Assembly: GCA_965546615.1 (NCBI GenBank)
Contig: CBEUVQ010000006.1
Span: forward strand, 1-64,000
Source: CBEUVQ01 sp965546615
GTDB taxonomy: Bacteria; Bacillota; Desulfotomaculia; Desulfotomaculales; Desulfohalotomaculaceae
Reading direction: 5' to 3'
DNA: 64,000 nt
A program made the position numbers and the translations under genes. Below the pieces are notes generated by a model. That model saw only the letters and a program-made list of their open reading frames with translations, did not search any database and was not told the origin of the DNA. Positions 24,259 to 32,649 of this stretch are shown piece after piece (the first letter of the stretch is position 1; every line of letters begins with the position of its first letter).

Positions 24259-24588
24259 TTATAAGTGCTTTTCAACTAATTTCTTCAACTCATCCTTTTT
24301 GCGGAAGCCGATTACCCGCTCAACTTCTTTACCGTCTTTAAACAAAATCATCGTGGGAATGCTCATAACTTGATATTCGCTAGGGGTGTTTCGATTTTCA
24401 TCCACGTTAATTTTGGCAACTTTAATTTTTCCGACTAGCTCGTCTGCTAATTTCTCTAACTCCGGAGCAATCATCTTACAAGGGCCGCACCATTCTGCCC
24501 ATAAGTCTACGAAAACCGGTACTTCGCTGTTATTAATTGTTTCTTTGAAATTATCGTCAGTAAGGTTAACAATGTTTTTGCTTGCCAC
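24259..24588 (-). CDS. trxA: Thioredoxin
   Basis: The 109-residue protein has the active site WCGPCK near residue 32 and the cis-Pro in MSIPTMILF, at normal thioredoxin length. The likely start is GTG 24588, behind AGGGGCGAG. It is a cytoplasmic disulfide reductase. No thioredoxin reductase is nearby. Confidence 0.95.
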   Translation of the reverse strand: MASKNIVNLTDDNFKETINNSEVPVFVDLWAEWCGPCKMIAPELEKLADELVGKIKVAKINVDENRNTPSEYQVMSIPTMILFKDGKEVERVIGFRKKDELKKLVEKHL

Positions 24589-24679
24589 ACTACTCGCCCC
24601 TTTCTGGATACCTAAGTTAGTTCCTAAAAATCAGGATCATCCTACATTTTTACATTATAATACCTACTAAAAGCCCTTG

Positions 24680-25411
24680 TCAATTTTTTAAATTTTCGGA
24701 TTTATGCAGCAAATCACGCACTACCTCCCCGGCTAAAATCAAACCGACTGCTGCAGGTACAAAAGAAATGCTTCCCGGCGGACGTCGTTCGCCGGTTTCT
24801 GCATCGCACGCCGGTTTGATGGCCGGTTCGGTAGAAAAAACAACTTTCACCCCGGAGGTAATACCTGCTTTTCTTAGTTCTCGGCGCACAACTTTAGCCA
24901 GCGGGCAAACTGTAGTTTGAGAGATATCGGCAACTTGAAATTTAGTCGGATCAAGTTTGTTGCCGGCCCCCATACTGGCTACCACCGGAATGTTATTTTT
25001 GATACACCTTTGGATTAGATCCAGCTTACTGGCTACACTGTCAATCGCATCAACTGCATAATCTATATCTGCACTCAAAAGTTCCGCTCCGTTTTCCGCT
25101 GTATAATAGGTTTTAATAGGATACACCTTTATTTCCGGATTAATTAACTTAACCCGTTCCGCCATTAAGTCAACTTTCGCCAAGCCGACAGTATTATCTA
25201 AAGCATGCAGCTGTCGGTTGATATTGGTTATATCAACGTTATCGAAGTCAACCAACATCAAAGAACCCACCCCTGCCCGAGCCAGTGCTTCTACAGTATA
25301 GGAACCGACACCGCCGACGCCAAACACTGCCACTTTGCTGTTTTTCAGTTTCGTTAATCCTTCCGCACCGATAATCAGCTCGGTTCGGGAAAAACGATGT
25401 TTTGTCATCAT
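24680..25411 (-). CDS. tcdA: tRNA threonylcarbamoyladenosine dehydratase (TcdA/CsdL, YrvM-like)
   Basis: The start is ATG 25411 (or the adjacent 25408), behind GTGGGG; an upstream in-frame ATG at 25450 extends the protein without homology. The 244-residue protein is a ThiF/MoeB-type E1-like enzyme with the nucleotide loop VFGVGGVGSY near 29, NINRQ near 67 and AIDSV near 120. It cyclises t6A37 in tRNA to ct6A using ATP. Its position next to 6S RNA and aspS matches yrvM in Bacillus subtilis. Confidence 0.9.
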   Translation of the reverse strand: MMTKHRFSRTELIIGAEGLTKLKNSKVAVFGVGGVGSYTVEALARAGVGSLMLVDFDNVDITNINRQLHALDNTVGLAKVDLMAERVKLINPEIKVYPIKTYYTAENGAELLSADIDYAVDAIDSVASKLDLIQRCIKNNIPVVASMGAGNKLDPTKFQVADISQTTVCPLAKVVRRELRKAGITSGVKVVFSTEPAIKPACDAETGERRPPGSISFVPAAVGLILAGEVVRDLLHKSENLKN

Positions 25412-25522
25412 ACAATACCCCACAAAAAGTCCTGCAAATTTTAACATCATGCAGCTGCATAAAGCAGCGGCAGATTGCTGCTGCCGGCAGCGCTGTGCTG
25501 AGTTATATCTTCTCTTATATGC

Positions 25523-25562
25523 AAAAAGAGCTTACAGTATATTACTTTACTGCAAGCTCTTT
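25523..25562 (-). terminator. Terminator following the 6S RNA
   Basis: On the minus strand arms AAAGAGCTTGCAGTA and TACTGTAAGCTCTTT (one G-U pair) are followed by five T (25527-25523). It ends the 6S transcript before tcdA. Confidence 0.85.
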
Positions 25563-25584
25563 AATAATACAAGCCTAAAAATCA

Positions 25585-25780
25585 AACCCCACAAATGCCG
25601 TTTTCATCAAGAGTTTTTGAACCTGCTCTCACACAGGTGGGTGCCCTCCCGACTGCTTCTTGTTTCCTTATCCTTAAAGTACAAGGCTTACAATCCACAA
25701 CCGGAGCCCAGACTCCCGAACTTAATTTGTTGGCTCAAAACTTCGAGATGAAACGGTCACAGTAGGGCAGCAGACTCATG
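25585..25780 (-). ncRNA. ssrS: 6S RNA (BsrA/SsrS type)
   Basis: This 400-base gap between tcdA and aspS has no gene, and the Bacillus subtilis 6S RNA gene bsrA lies between the same two neighbours. Read on the minus strand, CCGTTTCATC (25756-25747) pairs with GATGAAAACGG (25608-25598). GTTTTGAGCC (25741-25732) pairs with GGTTCAAAAAC (25623-25613). This gives a long interrupted closing stem about 190 bases across, the 6S size. Inside are GGGCACCCACCTG, typical of the 3' side of 6S, and a large open central region. The 6S function is sequestering sigma-A polymerase. The ends are approximate, and the primary transcript may start near 25798. Confidence 0.78.
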
Positions 25781-25804
25781 CAAGCAAGTATTTATTTGAT
25801 TATT

Positions 25805-25833
25805 ATGTTAACACAGTCTCCGCTTATTCGCAA
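25805..25833 (-). promoter_or_regulatory. Promoter of the 6S RNA
   Basis: TTGCGA (25833-25828), a 17-base spacer and TAACAT (25810-25805) on the minus strand would start transcription near 25798, just upstream of the folded RNA. Confidence 0.6.
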
Positions 25834-25855
25834 GTAACACTCCGGTTCGTTATTG

Positions 25856-27631
25856 TTAATTTTCTTTTTTTAGAGCAGTACTCTTAACATGCAGTTCCCT
25901 CAGCTGTTTTGCATCTACTTCACTGGGTGCAGCAGTCATCAAGCAAGTAGCACTGGCAGTTTTCGGGAAGGCAATAACATCTCTGATGCTGCTTTTTCCG
26001 GATAACAGCATAATTAAACGGTCAAAACCAAAGGCAATGCCTCCGTGCGGTGGTGCACCATATTCAAAAGCATCCAGCATAAAGCCAAATTTCTCGGCAG
26101 CTTCTTCCATTGTTAAGCCAATAGCCTTAAACATTTTTTCTTGTACTTCACGGCGGTGAATTCTAATGCTGCCGCCGCCGATTTCCACGCCGTTCAACAC
26201 CAAATCATAAGCCTTTGCCCGTACCTTTTCCGGATGTTCTTCCAGCAGTTCAACATCCTCATCCAACGGGGCGGTAAATGGATGGTGCATGGCAGTATAC
26301 CGCTTTTCTTCAACATCATATTCTAACAGCGGAAAATCTACCACCCACAGAAAGTTGTAGCTGTTTTCCGGAATCAGGTTCTGACGGTGAGCCAAATGCA
26401 GCCTCAGTGCACCTAAAGCCTGTGCCACTACATCCGGCTGATCGGCGACAAACAGCAGCAGATCGCCGGGCTTAGCTTCCATTTTATCTAAAATGGCATT
26501 AATTTCTTCCTGAGTAAAGAACTTAGCAATCGGCGACTTAACCCCTTCTTCATTGACAATAAAGTAAGCCAGCCCTTTGGCACGGTAAATCCCTACAAAG
26601 GCGGTTAAATCATCAATTTCTTTTCGGCTGAAACTGCCACAGCCGTTCGCATTAATTCCCCGTACTTGACCGCCGTTGTTAACGATAGAATTAAAGACTT
26701 TAAAACCGCACTGTTTAGCTATCGGAGAAATATCTTTTAATTCCATGCCGAAGCGGGTGTCAGGCTTATCGGTGCCGAAGCGGTCGATGGCCTCTTGATA
26801 AGATATCCGAGGAAACGGTGTGGAAACAGTAACACCAATGGCTTGTTGATACAATTGCGCTATCATTTCTTCCATCAAGGAAGTGATATCTTCGACATCA
26901 ACAAAAGACATTTCCAAATCGATTTGGGTGAATTCCGGCTGGCGGTCAGCCCGCAAATCTTCATCACGGAAGCAGCGCACAATCTGAAAGTAGCGATCCA
27001 TCCCCGCTAACATCAGCAGTTGTTTAAATATCTGCGGAGATTGAGGCAGGGCATAAAATTTTCCCGGGTTCACCCGACTGGGTACCAAATAGTCACGTGC
27101 ACCTTCCGGCGTACTTTTGGTCAGCATTGGGGTTTCAACCTCAATAAACCCGTGCAGATCAAGAAAATCACGCACTATCTTTGCTGCTTTGTGCCGCAAA
27201 ATCAAAGCCTGCTGCATTTCCGGCCGGCGCAGATCGAGATAGCGATATTTCAGACGCAGATTTTCATCAACGTCGATACCATCTTCAATATAAAACGGCG
27301 GATTTTTTGCTTTATTCAGCACTTCCAGCGATGCTGCATAAACTTCCACTTCACCGGTCGGCATTTTCGTATTAACAGTGCCTTCCGGGCGGCGGGAAAC
27401 GTTCCCCTTTACCGCTATTACCCATTCATTGCGAATTGCTTCCGCCAAATGAAATGAATCCTCATCTGTCTCCGGACTGAAAACCACCTGCACAATGCCA
27501 TAGCGGTCACGCAAATCCACAAAAATAAGCCCTCCATGGTCGCGCCGCCGCTGTACCCAACCGGCCAACACTACTGTTTGACCGATATTCTCGCTTGTTA
27601 AATTACAGTAGTGGGTACGTTTTAAACTCAT
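25856..27631 (-). CDS. aspS: Aspartate--tRNA ligase
   Basis: The 591-residue bacterial-type AspRS has an N-terminal OB-fold (VLAGWVQRRRDHGGLIFVDLRD) and class II motifs including RCFRDEDLRADRQPEFTQ (near 217). It also has the bacterial GAD insertion (about 290-400) and the C-terminal GIAFGFDRL motif 3. It charges tRNA-Asp, and in many bacteria also tRNA-Asn, but this is not determinable here. It lies 2 bases after hisS, so both are made from the T-box transcript. Confidence 0.97.
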   Translation of the reverse strand: MSLKRTHYCNLTSENIGQTVVLAGWVQRRRDHGGLIFVDLRDRYGIVQVVFSPETDEDSFHLAEAIRNEWVIAVKGNVSRRPEGTVNTKMPTGEVEVYAASLEVLNKAKNPPFYIEDGIDVDENLRLKYRYLDLRRPEMQQALILRHKAAKIVRDFLDLHGFIEVETPMLTKSTPEGARDYLVPSRVNPGKFYALPQSPQIFKQLLMLAGMDRYFQIVRCFRDEDLRADRQPEFTQIDLEMSFVDVEDITSLMEEMIAQLYQQAIGVTVSTPFPRISYQEAIDRFGTDKPDTRFGMELKDISPIAKQCGFKVFNSIVNNGGQVRGINANGCGSFSRKEIDDLTAFVGIYRAKGLAYFIVNEEGVKSPIAKFFTQEEINAILDKMEAKPGDLLLFVADQPDVVAQALGALRLHLAHRQNLIPENSYNFLWVVDFPLLEYDVEEKRYTAMHHPFTAPLDEDVELLEEHPEKVRAKAYDLVLNGVEIGGGSIRIHRREVQEKMFKAIGLTMEEAAEKFGFMLDAFEYGAPPHGGIAFGFDRLIMLLSGKSSIRDVIAFPKTASATCLMTAAPSEVDAKQLRELHVKSTALKKEN

Positions 27632-27633
27632 CT

Positions 27634-28890
27634 TTATCTTCCCCCTAATATTGTCGGTATTTTTTCTCTTGGTATCTCCTGCTGTTCACCGTTAATCATG
27701 TTTTTCAGCGTCACAGCATTATTCGCCAATTCATTTTCACCAATAATGGCAGCATAACGGGCATTAAGTTTACCGGCATACTTCATCTGCGCCTTTAAGC
27801 TGCGTCCCTGATAATCTTTATCGGCAGCATAGCCAAGCTCACGCAGTTCAGCAAGCAGTTTTACCGCCGCTTGTTCTGCCTGCGGTGCAGCCGTTACTAT
27901 AAACACATCCGGCTGCTGTCCGGTCGGAAAATCCGCCCCCTGCTGTTCCATCACCAGTAAAATTCTTTCCAGCCCCAAAGCAAAACCAATTCCCGGGGTT
28001 TCCGGTCCGCCGCATGATTCCACCAACCCGTTATAACGGCCGCCGCCGCCCACCGAGCTTTGGGCTCCGATTCCTTTCGCCATCACTTCAAAAGCGGTAT
28101 GGGTATAATAATCCAATCCCCGCACCAAATTGTGATCAAGGATATAATCAATACCCATTATTTCCAGATTTTTTCTAACCGCAGCAAAATAATCCGCACA
28201 CGATTCGCAAAGGGTATCCAGCATTGTCGGAGCACCGGCCGCCAGCTGCCCGCATTTTTCGTTTTTGCAGTCTAAAATGCGCAGCGGGTTGCGCTCAAAG
28301 CGCTGCTGACAAGTTTTGCAAAAATGATCCAAGTTCGGCCTGAAGTAATCCTGCAAACGTTTTCTCATTTTTACCCGGCATTCCGGACAGCCCAGGCTGT
28401 TGATATGCAGTTCCAAACCTTGAAGACCCAAACGTTGGTACACTTTCATCGCCATATCGATCACTTCGGCATCCAATGCCGGGTTGTGTGCTCCCAGCAC
28501 TTCTACACCAAATTGGTGAAACTGACGATAACGACCGGCCTGAGGGCGATCATAACGAAACATTGGACCAATATAGTAAAGTTTTACCGGCTGCGGTCCG
28601 GCGTAAAGTTTATTTTCAAGATAGGCCCTGACCACTGAAGCAGTACCTTCGGGACGCAGCGTAATACTGCGGTCTCCACGATCTTTAAAAGTGTACATCT
28701 CTTTCTCGACAATATCGGTTGTTTCTCCTACCCCGCGCTGAAATAGTTCGGTATGTTCAAAAATTGGAATGCGGATTTCCCTGTAACCGTAAACGCGGCA
28801 GATATCCCTAATGACTCTTTCTATGTACTGCCATTTTTCAACATCTCCGGGGACAATATCATTGGTGCCCCGAGGTCTGGTTGTAAGCAC
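27634..28890 (-). CDS. hisS: Histidine--tRNA ligase
   Basis: The start is GTG 28890, after AGGTGAT; upstream in-frame starts fall in the T-box and its terminator. The 418-residue enzyme starts LTTRPRGTNDIVPGD. It shows motif 2 YYIGPMFRYDRPQAGRYRQFHQFG, the His-specific LVRGLDYYT and the GGGGRYNGL loop. A C-terminal anticodon domain follows (about 325-418). It forms an operon with aspS as in Bacillus subtilis and is controlled by a histidine T-box. Confidence 0.96.
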   Translation of the reverse strand: MLTTRPRGTNDIVPGDVEKWQYIERVIRDICRVYGYREIRIPIFEHTELFQRGVGETTDIVEKEMYTFKDRGDRSITLRPEGTASVVRAYLENKLYAGPQPVKLYYIGPMFRYDRPQAGRYRQFHQFGVEVLGAHNPALDAEVIDMAMKVYQRLGLQGLELHINSLGCPECRVKMRKRLQDYFRPNLDHFCKTCQQRFERNPLRILDCKNEKCGQLAAGAPTMLDTLCESCADYFAAVRKNLEIMGIDYILDHNLVRGLDYYTHTAFEVMAKGIGAQSSVGGGGRYNGLVESCGGPETPGIGFALGLERILLVMEQQGADFPTGQQPDVFIVTAAPQAEQAAVKLLAELRELGYAADKDYQGRSLKAQMKYAGKLNARYAAIIGENELANNAVTLKNMINGEQQEIPREKIPTILGGR

Positions 28891-28918
28891 GAATAAATCA
28901 CCTGTCTTTCTGAAATAT

Positions 28919-29175
28919 AAAAAACCGTCCCCAGCTATGCAATCAGCATACCCAGGGACGGGATTTTCCCGTGGTGCCACCCTGCTTGAACTACAAGTTC
29001 CACTTTTACAGGCCGTAACGGTGCCTACCGGGCATACTTAATAGATTTGCTAATCGTTCAGCAGCCACTCCCGGGTGTTTTTCAACGCATTTTCTGCAGA
29101 CGGGCTCGCAGTCTATGACCCATCCTCCCTGAACAGAAGGTTGTACGCCTACCCTTCCCGATCATCGATTTAAAC
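28919..29175 (-). promoter_or_regulatory. T-box riboswitch (His) upstream of hisS-aspS
   Basis: The minus strand carries the T-box sequence AGGGTGGCACCACGGG (28983-28968). It is followed by a terminator with arms CCGTCCC/GGGACGG and six T (to about 28919). In the stem I region a CAC triplet (29077-29075) sits just 5' of the closing strand in the place of the specifier, fitting tRNA-His. Uncharged tRNA-His would favour the antiterminator and raise hisS-aspS expression. The specifier is read by eye, not from a fold. Confidence 0.9.
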
Positions 29176-29193
29176 ACATTTAATACTAAAGAG

Positions 29194-29222
29194 ATTTTAA
29201 TAAAACCATTGTTATTTGTCAA
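29194..29222 (-). promoter_or_regulatory. Promoter of the hisS T-box transcript
   Basis: A consensus TTGACA (29222-29217), a 17-base spacer and TAAAAT (29199-29194) are seen on the minus strand. The -35 lies within the last codons of the anti-sigma gene, whose stop codon falls in the spacer. Confidence 0.75.
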
Positions 29223-30168
29223 CAATTCGCGAAATCATTTCCGCAAATGATGCATCGGGTTGGATTAGCTGTCCGGCAAAAACTTCCTCACCGCAGGCCA
29301 CATTGTCTTCTAAATTATAATGCAGCGTAAATATAATGCCTTGACTTAACTTCAGCTTGATTTGATAATCAGCACTTATCATACTGCCGGTATCTTCACC
29401 GATAATTACCGCCATATTGATGGCAGCAGCCAACTTTGTCAATGTTTCTTGTTCACTGCTGTCAATAAGATAACGCTCACCGTTTTGAGCAATTATTTCA
29501 CTTTGAACCACTTGTTCCGGTGGAATAACCGGCATAACCGGCGCCATGAGAGCTGCCGCTTTATCCGCAGCTCTGCTGTCGGTGCTACCCCCCTGCTGCG
29601 GCGGCGCTTCTTCAACTGCGGGAATGCCTTCATCTGCTTTTTTGACCTGCATCTGAACATTTGGAGCGGATTCTTTCAATAAAGGCACTTCTGCTGTCGG
29701 CTGTGGGGCATTTTTCTCCTGGGCAGCCGGCTTATCTGCTTTATTAGTTTCCATTTCTCTTCCTTCATATGATTGTTCAGCTGTTTGATCACTTTTATTA
29801 GCTGCAATCAGCGCTTGATTATTTTGCCGTAATGCTTCTTCTGACACCGAAGCGTTATTAAAGAAATCACCAAATATTCCTATGCTCACTGCCAATACCG
29901 GCACCAATACCAATGCTGCCCGTAAAAAGTAATTTTTTTTAGGTTTAATGCTTAAAAGTGACTTTTCCAGGTTTTCTTCAAACATCGGCGGAAGTTCAAT
30001 ACTTTTATTGAATTGATATAAATTGTCGGTTACTTGCTGCAGTAATATATATTTTTCCCGGCATTGTCGGCATTTTTTCAGATGACTATTGACCGCTTCC
30101 GCTTCTTCAGCCGGCAGTTCATTTAGCAAATAGTCGGTCAGCAATTTTGAAACTTCAGCACAGGTCAA
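29212..30168 (-). CDS. Anti-sigma factor with zinc-finger (ZAS/zf-HC2) domain
   Basis: The likely start is TTG 30168, after GGGGGTGAT; a GTG at 30177 lies within that site. The 318-residue protein has a cytoplasmic HxxxCxxC zinc motif (HLKKCRQC, about 29-36). One membrane helix follows (about 80-100), then a long extracytoplasmic part with a Glu/Ala/Pro/Gln-rich linker (about 115-215) and a folded-looking end domain (about 215-318). It overlaps the ECF sigma gene by 14 bases and should hold that sigma factor inactive. The external domain matches no family I can name, so the signal is unknown. Confidence 0.83.
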   Translation of the reverse strand: MTCAEVSKLLTDYLLNELPAEEAEAVNSHLKKCRQCREKYILLQQVTDNLYQFNKSIELPPMFEENLEKSLLSIKPKKNYFLRAALVLVPVLAVSIGIFGDFFNNASVSEEALRQNNQALIAANKSDQTAEQSYEGREMETNKADKPAAQEKNAPQPTAEVPLLKESAPNVQMQVKKADEGIPAVEEAPPQQGGSTDSRAADKAAALMAPVMPVIPPEQVVQSEIIAQNGERYLIDSSEQETLTKLAAAINMAVIIGEDTGSMISADYQIKLKLSQGIIFTLHYNLEDNVACGEEVFAGQLIQPDASFAEMISRIVDK

Positions 30169-30694
30169 TATAATCACCCCCTAATTTACTGTCAGGCGCC
30201 ATAGCCGTTTTGAGTTTGTTTAATGCTCGATGCAGCCGGGATTTTACTGTCCCTACCGGTGTATTCAGCGTGGTTGCAATGTCATTTAAAGTCATGTCTT
30301 GAAAAAAACGCAAAACTACCACCGCCCGATGCTGTTCATCCAACTCAGCTAACGCACGGGAAACATCAAGTTTAGCATCGCTGTTGTTTTCCACTATATC
30401 CGGCAGCCAAATATTCTCTACCGGTGTGGTGCGCTGCCGCTGTCGTAAGATATCCACACAACGATTGACTAAAATGCGGTACAACCAGCTTTTGAACTGC
30501 TGCGGTTGACGCAATTTGCCAACATCGCGGTATGCTTTCAGCAGTGTTTCCTGCACGGCATCAGCGGCATCATGTTCATTAGAGAGCATGCCGAAAGCAG
30601 TGCGGTACATCCCATCATGAAATTGTTTGCTTAATTTTAAAAAAGCTGCGGCATCTCCCTTGGCAGCCTTCTTAACCAGTAATTCGTTAATCAT
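30155..30694 (-). CDS. ECF-type RNA polymerase sigma factor
   Basis: The 179-residue protein has sigma region 2 (about 10-90; DAADAVQETLLKAYRDV and FKSWLYRILVNRCVD). Region 4 follows (about 110-165; LDEQHRAVVVLRFFQDMTLNDIA and GTVKSRLHRA). No region 1 or 3 is present, as in ECF factors. The overlapping anti-sigma gene implies control by a membrane signal. I did not find a clear ECF-type promoter (AAC...CGT) in the short upstream gap to the divergent DUF896 gene. Confidence 0.9.
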   Translation of the reverse strand: MINELLVKKAAKGDAAAFLKLSKQFHDGMYRTAFGMLSNEHDAADAVQETLLKAYRDVGKLRQPQQFKSWLYRILVNRCVDILRQRQRTTPVENIWLPDIVENNSDAKLDVSRALAELDEQHRAVVVLRFFQDMTLNDIATTLNTPVGTVKSRLHRALNKLKTAMAPDSKLGGDYIDLC

Positions 30695-30854
30695 CTAATC
30701 ATCCTAACCCGTTTTCTTGCTTTTTTCTGCCTTACTTAATTAGGCGTATCAGCAGCACAAAAAGTTCTGAAAATCATTCCTAAAATTTTTATCAGCATCT
30801 CGCTCTTAAAAAAAGATACATCTTTGGTTATAATAGGGTATTGAGGTGATATTT

Positions 30855-31070
30855 TTGATAACCAAGGAAATGATAGACCGCATTAATATTTTAGCCCACA
30901 AACAGCGCAGCACAGGTTTAACTGAGGAAGAAAAAAAAGAACAGCACCAGCTGCGGAAACAATACTTATCCGCGATTCGCAAGCAGGTAATCGATCAATT
31001 GGAAGCGGTAAAGAAGGCACAAAACGGCAGCTGTTCCTGCGGCTGCGATCACAAACATCACCATCACTAA
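30855..31070 (+). CDS. DUF896 family protein with Cys/His-rich tail
   Basis: The start is TTG 30855, after GAGGTGAT; a GTG at 30846 overlaps the ribosome site. The 71-residue protein has the DUF896 (YnzC-like) helical hairpin (MIDRINILAHKQ and LTEEEKKEQHQLRKQYL). The C-terminus is CSCGCDHKHHHH, three Cys and five His in twelve residues. That tail is unusual for the family and suggests metal binding. The function of DUF896 proteins is unknown. The HAD gene follows after 19 bases. Confidence 0.8.
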   Translation: MITKEMIDRINILAHKQRSTGLTEEEKKEQHQLRKQYLSAIRKQVIDQLEAVKKAQNGSCSCGCDHKHHHH

Positions 31071-31089
31071 CCGAAAGAGGTACAGTTTA

Positions 31090-31812
31090 ATGTTTAAAGC
31101 TGTTTTGTTTGACTTAGATGGCACACTGCTGCCGCTGGATATGGATATTTTTATGGCGGAATATTTTAAAAAGCTCACCGCTGATTTTATCGAGCACTAT
31201 CCACCCGAAGAATTTGAGAGCTATATTTGGGAAGCAACTAAAGCAATGGTTAAAAATAATCAGCCGGATAAAACCAATCAGGAAGTATTTATGCAGACTT
31301 TTTTTCCGCTGGTTAAACATACCGAAGAAGAACTGATACCAATATTTGATAATTTTTACGCTGCCAAGTTTAACGAACTGAAGCAGTTTACCTCCCCCAG
31401 CCCGCTGGCGAGAAAAATTGTGGAAACTTTAGCTGCCAAAGGATATCGATTGGTACTGGCCACTAATCCGATATTTCCTCTTGCCGCCACCAATGCCCGT
31501 ATGCGCTGGGCGGAAATTGCCGATTTGCCTTGGGAATTAGTTACCACCTATGAGAACAGTCATTTTTGCAAACCTAATCCCGCTTATTTTGCAGAAATTC
31601 TCCGACAGCTAAACTTAATGCCGAAAGAAGTACTGGTTGTCGGCAATGACACGTTGGAAGATTTAGCTGCCGACAAACTGGGAATTAAAACTTACCTGGT
31701 TACCGACTGCTTAATTGACCGCGGAAATTCACCTTTTAAACCGAGCGCCGTCGGTACAATGACAGACTTATACCAAGCTGCACAAAATGATTTTAAAGGC
31801 GTCTTTGCATGA
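31090..31812 (+). CDS. HAD family hydrolase
   Basis: The 240-residue protein has HAD motif I FDLDGTLLPLD (residues 8-18), motif II in LVLATNP (near 120), a Lys in HFCKPNP (near 160) and motif IV VVGNDTLEDLAA (near 180). The cap region lies between residues 20 and 105. It is a phosphatase or phosphoglycolate phosphatase-like enzyme of unknown substrate. It overlaps the ORF extension of glpP but not its likely start, and could act in glycerol or phosphosugar clearance. That role is guesswork from position. Confidence 0.83.
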   Translation: MFKAVLFDLDGTLLPLDMDIFMAEYFKKLTADFIEHYPPEEFESYIWEATKAMVKNNQPDKTNQEVFMQTFFPLVKHTEEELIPIFDNFYAAKFNELKQFTSPSPLARKIVETLAAKGYRLVLATNPIFPLAATNARMRWAEIADLPWELVTTYENSHFCKPNPAYFAEILRQLNLMPKEVLVVGNDTLEDLAADKLGIKTYLVTDCLIDRGNSPFKPSAVGTMTDLYQAAQNDFKGVFA

Positions 31813-31838
31813 TAAAGCCAAAATATGGAGATGGTAGA

Positions 31839-32405
31839 ATGAGCTTTACAGAAAAACTGGGAAAAGTAGGCGCAGCTGTTCGCCGGAAAGAAGATTTTGA
31901 AGAAGTTATTCGTCATCCCAATATTAAAATGGTTTTTCTTTTAGGTGGAGACATAAATTATCTGACTTCGTTAGTAAAAAAAGTCAGAGCAGTTGATAAA
32001 GCTTTATTAGTCCACATTGATTTAATGGACGGTATCGGCAAAGACAGATCGGGAATACATCTGCTGAAAAGAATTGGTGTCCATGGAATCATTACCACAA
32101 AAGCCAATTTGGTAAGAAGCGCCAATGAAGAAAATATGTGGGTTGTACAGCGCTTTTTTATAGTGGATTCCGAATCATTAAAAACTGCCATAAAGGTAGC
32201 CAGCAACGTAAAACCTACTGCGGTGGAAATTCTGCCGGCAATTGTGCCCAGAGATATTGTAATGGAAATGAAACAGCACCTAAATCTGCCTATCTTCGGA
32301 GGCGGCTTGTTGAAAAGCGTTGAAGATGCCAAAAGAGCTCTGGCAAACGGAATGGACGCAATATCAACCAGCCGCAGAGATCTATGGAATATTGTTAATT
32401 TTTAA
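31839..32405 (+). CDS. glpP: Glycerol-3-phosphate responsive antiterminator GlpP
   Basis: The start is ATG 31839, with GGAGATGG upstream. The 188-residue protein is a GlpP-type TIM-barrel-like RNA-binding protein (VFLLGGDINYL, VHIDLMDGIGKD, GIITTKANLVRSA, PIFGGGLLKSVEDA). In Bacillus subtilis GlpP bound to glycerol-3-phosphate prevents termination in leaders of glpF, glpT/Q and glpD. It precedes glpFK and glpABC here, and terminators stand in the leader ahead of glpF and before glpA. Confidence 0.92.
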   Translation: MSFTEKLGKVGAAVRRKEDFEEVIRHPNIKMVFLLGGDINYLTSLVKKVRAVDKALLVHIDLMDGIGKDRSGIHLLKRIGVHGIITTKANLVRSANEENMWVVQRFFIVDSESLKTAIKVASNVKPTAVEILPAIVPRDIVMEMKQHLNLPIFGGGLLKSVEDAKRALANGMDAISTSRRDLWNIVNF

Positions 32406-32422
32406 AAAAGTGAATATTATTC

Positions 32423-32452
32423 TTGACAGCAAGAATATTTGTAATGTACTAT
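32423..32452 (+). promoter_or_regulatory. Promoter of the glpF-glpK-glpABC transcript
   Basis: TTGACA (32423-32428) and TACTAT (32447-32452) are 18 bases apart. An inverted repeat ATTCTTG-N4-CAAGAAT (32419-32436) covers the -35 and could be an operator. Confidence 0.6.
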
Positions 32453-32511
32453 ATTAACAGATAATTCATAATCCCTTAACAATTTGATAACAGTTCAGGA
32501 GTAACGGAGAT

Positions 32512-32560
32512 TAACCCCTAATAGACTTTTAATTATTGTCTGTTTTTTCGGGGTTTTTTA
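32512..32560 (+). terminator. First leader terminator before glpF (likely GlpP-controlled)
   Basis: AACCCC (32513-32518) pairs with GGGGTT (32550-32555), with an inner AGAC/GTCT stem, and is followed by a T-run (to 32559). It lies about 55 bases after the promoter start point, before any coding sequence, so it acts on the leader RNA. Confidence 0.75.
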
Positions 32561-32587
32561 TTTGCTCCTTTGGCATGGAGATACGGA

Positions 32588-32649
32588 GGCGACCGATTTG
32601 TACATTCTTAACCTTTAAGAATGTGCTGAATCAGTCGTCTTTTTTTTTC
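32588..32649 (+). terminator. Second leader terminator before glpF
   Basis: A long stem with GGCGAC...GTCGTC at the base and CATTCTTAA/TTAAGAATG at the top (32603-32623) is followed by nine T (32640-32648). It lies 30 bases after the first terminator, which gives two terminators in series. From 32650 to 32837 I see only the glpF ribosome site region. Confidence 0.75.

Noticed and set aside
25335..25751. A 138-codon plus-strand frame across the gap between tcdA and aspS
   Set aside because: It crosses the tcdA start and the 6S RNA, has no ribosome site, and the RNA explanation fits better.
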